NCBI GenBank assembly: GCA_001438005.1
Contig: LIBO01000092.1
Location: forward strand, 1-5,174
Source of the DNA: Verrucomicrobia subdivision 6 bacterium BACL9 MAG-120507-bin52
GTDB lineage: Bacteria; Verrucomicrobiota; Verrucomicrobiia; Methylacidiphilales; Verrucolacustridaceae
Direction of reading: 5' to 3'
Length of the DNA: 5,174 nucleotides
Below, piece after piece: positions 4,156 through 5,174 of this stretch (position 1 is its first letter; each line of letters starts with the position of its first letter). A model generated the notes under the pieces. It was not told the origin of the DNA. It worked only from the letters and a program-made list of their open reading frames with translations, and made no database searches. The position numbers were made by a program, and so were the translations under genes.

Positions 4156-5174
4156 GTCAAAGCTTTTCCTGGGTGCGGGGTGGGAATGTGACGTCGGCAA
4201 AAAGTTTTCTGTCGGCGGGGATTCATGCCGGCATCAAGCCGGGCAAGGAAAAGGATATGGCGCTACTGGTTTCGATCTTGCCGGCGGCGGTGGCGGGGGC
4301 CTTTACCACGAATCAGGTGAAGGCAGGGCCGGTGCGGGTGAGTCAGGAGCACCTGAAGGGTGGGGTCGCCCGGGCGATCATTTTGAATAGTGGAAATGCA
4401 AATGCCTGCACGGGGGTCAGGGGAATTGCGGATGCAAAGCGCATGACGGCGGCGACGGCCGCTGGGTTGAAGTGCAAGCCGCAAGAGGTTTTGGTCTGTT
4501 CGACGGGCCGGATTGGCCAGCTGTTGCCGATTCGCAAAGTTTTGCGGGGGATTGCGCAGTGCGTCCGAGTTTTGCAACCGCATCGGGGTTCGGTGGCAGC
4601 GCGGGCGATTATGACCTCAGACACCGTGAGGAAAGAGGCGGCGGTGCGGCTGAGTCTGGGAGGCAGGAGGGTGACGATTGGGGCGATGGCGAAGGGGGCG
4701 GGGATGATTCATCCGAATATGGCGACGATGCTGTGCGTGGTGACGACCGATGCGGCGGTGGATCGAAAAACATTGGAGAGAGTGACGAGCGAGGCGGTGG
4801 AGCAAAGTTTTAATCGAATCAGTGTGGATGGGGATATGAGTACGAATGACACGGTCTTGGTTTTAGCGAACGGGGCGGCCGGAAATACCCCCTTAAAGAG
4901 TTACGACAGTGATCTGGGTAAATTCAGCGCGGCTTTAAAAGGATTGATGCAGGAGATGGCGAAAAAGATCGTGGGGGATGGGGAGGGGATGACGCGGGTG
5001 ATGGAACTAACGGTGCATGGGGCGAGCACCGAGGCGGATGCAAAAAAGATGGCGGAGGCGGTGGCGCGGTCGCCGCTGGTGAAGACGTCGTGGACGGGGG
5101 GAGATCCGAATTGGGGAAGAATCATGGGGGCGATTGGGGCATCGGGGGCAAGAATGAGGGAGGAGTTAGTCGAT
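4152..5174 (+). CDS. argJ: Glutamate N-acetyltransferase ArgJ (3' end missing)
   Basis: ArgJ transfers the acetyl group from N-acetylornithine to glutamate, releasing ornithine and closing the acetyl cycle; some members also use acetyl-CoA to make N-acetylglutamate. The precursor self-cleaves into alpha and beta chains. 341 codons are present; the family is usually about 390-410 residues, so the last 50-70 are beyond the window. Visible motifs are GGNVTSAKSFLSAGIHAGIK (10-29), VAGAFTTNQVKAGPV (47-61), ILNSGNANACTG (77-88), CSTGRIG (116-122, oxyanion-hole Thr-Gly), MTSDT (154-158), AKGAGMIHPNMATML (180-194) with cleavage before nucleophile Thr192, and GDGEG (275-279). GTG at 4152 overlaps the argC stop as GTGA and has a good Shine-Dalgarno. 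The cue for mono- versus bifunctional activity is not readable here; the absence of a visible argA in the window does not help. GEGMTR replaces the commoner GEGATK. Confidence 0.95.
   Translation, partial: MSQSFSWVRGGNVTSAKSFLSAGIHAGIKPGKEKDMALLVSILPAAVAGAFTTNQVKAGPVRVSQEHLKGGVARAIILNSGNANACTGVRGIADAKRMTAATAAGLKCKPQEVLVCSTGRIGQLLPIRKVLRGIAQCVRVLQPHRGSVAARAIMTSDTVRKEAAVRLSLGGRRVTIGAMAKGAGMIHPNMATMLCVVTTDAAVDRKTLERVTSEAVEQSFNRISVDGDMSTNDTVLVLANGAAGNTPLKSYDSDLGKFSAALKGLMQEMAKKIVGDGEGMTRVMELTVHGASTEADAKKMAEAVARSPLVKTSWTGGDPNWGRIMGAIGASGARMREELVD

Noticed and set aside
4472..4813. A 113-codon plus-strand frame within argJ
   Set aside because: It is a shifted-frame shadow; its product is a Gly/Asp/Ser-rich repeat-like string caused by G-rich codons of argJ.
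1..5174. Mobile elements, CRISPR arrays, integrated phage or tRNA-associated attachment sites
   Set aside because: No transposase, integrase, spaced repeats or duplicated tRNA 3' end is visible; the tRNA is directly flanked by recR.

Overview
This window is a compact stretch of bacterial core genome. It holds the end of an unidentified gene, an Arg tRNA, a leftward dnaX-recR pair, and a rightward rplM-rpsI-argC-argJ cluster. Every gene except the first fragment is a recognisable housekeeping family. There is no sign of a mobile element, CRISPR array, phage or defence gene. Gene order (L13-S9 followed by argC and argJ) and the flavour of the DnaX and ribosomal proteins suggest a GC-rich member of the Verrucomicrobiota/PVC group. 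That placement is from memory of gene order, is only moderately likely, and was not tested.

Layout. Bases 1-60 read as the C-terminal end of a rightward protein. A complete tRNA-Arg with anticodon UCG lies at 68-141. recR (148-753) and dnaX (753-2099) are on the minus strand, share one base (TGATG) and converge on the tRNA with only 6 bases between. Bases 2100-2200 form a divergent promoter region; each side has a plausible sigma70-type promoter placed so close to the start codon that both mRNAs could be leaderless. rplM (GTG start, 2201-2641) and rpsI (2647-3036) form the ribosomal pair. A good intrinsic terminator begins inside the last codons of rpsI. An 84-base gap follows, with competing hairpins, then argC (3121-4155). 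argJ (4152 onward) overlaps argC by GTGA and runs off the right edge, lacking roughly the last 50-70 residues.

Function. dnaX supplies the clamp-loader ATPase of the replicative polymerase and recR a mediator of RecA loading in recombinational repair. rplM and rpsI encode L13 of the large subunit and S9 of the small subunit. argC and argJ encode adjacent parts of the acetylated ornithine/arginine pathway: ArgC makes N-acetylglutamate semialdehyde, and ArgJ recycles the acetyl group from N-acetylornithine to glutamate.

What deserves a second look is regulatory rather than a new gene system. The rpsI-argC junction has a terminator stem, an alternative stem that competes with it, and a third stem just before argC, arranged like a 1:2 / 2:3 / 3:4 attenuator. 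Five of the six internal gene starts lack a recognisable Shine-Dalgarno at normal spacing. The plus strand is G-rich whichever strand carries the gene, so third-position codon choice flips between the leftward and rightward genes. DnaX keeps only two of its four zinc-ligand cysteines.
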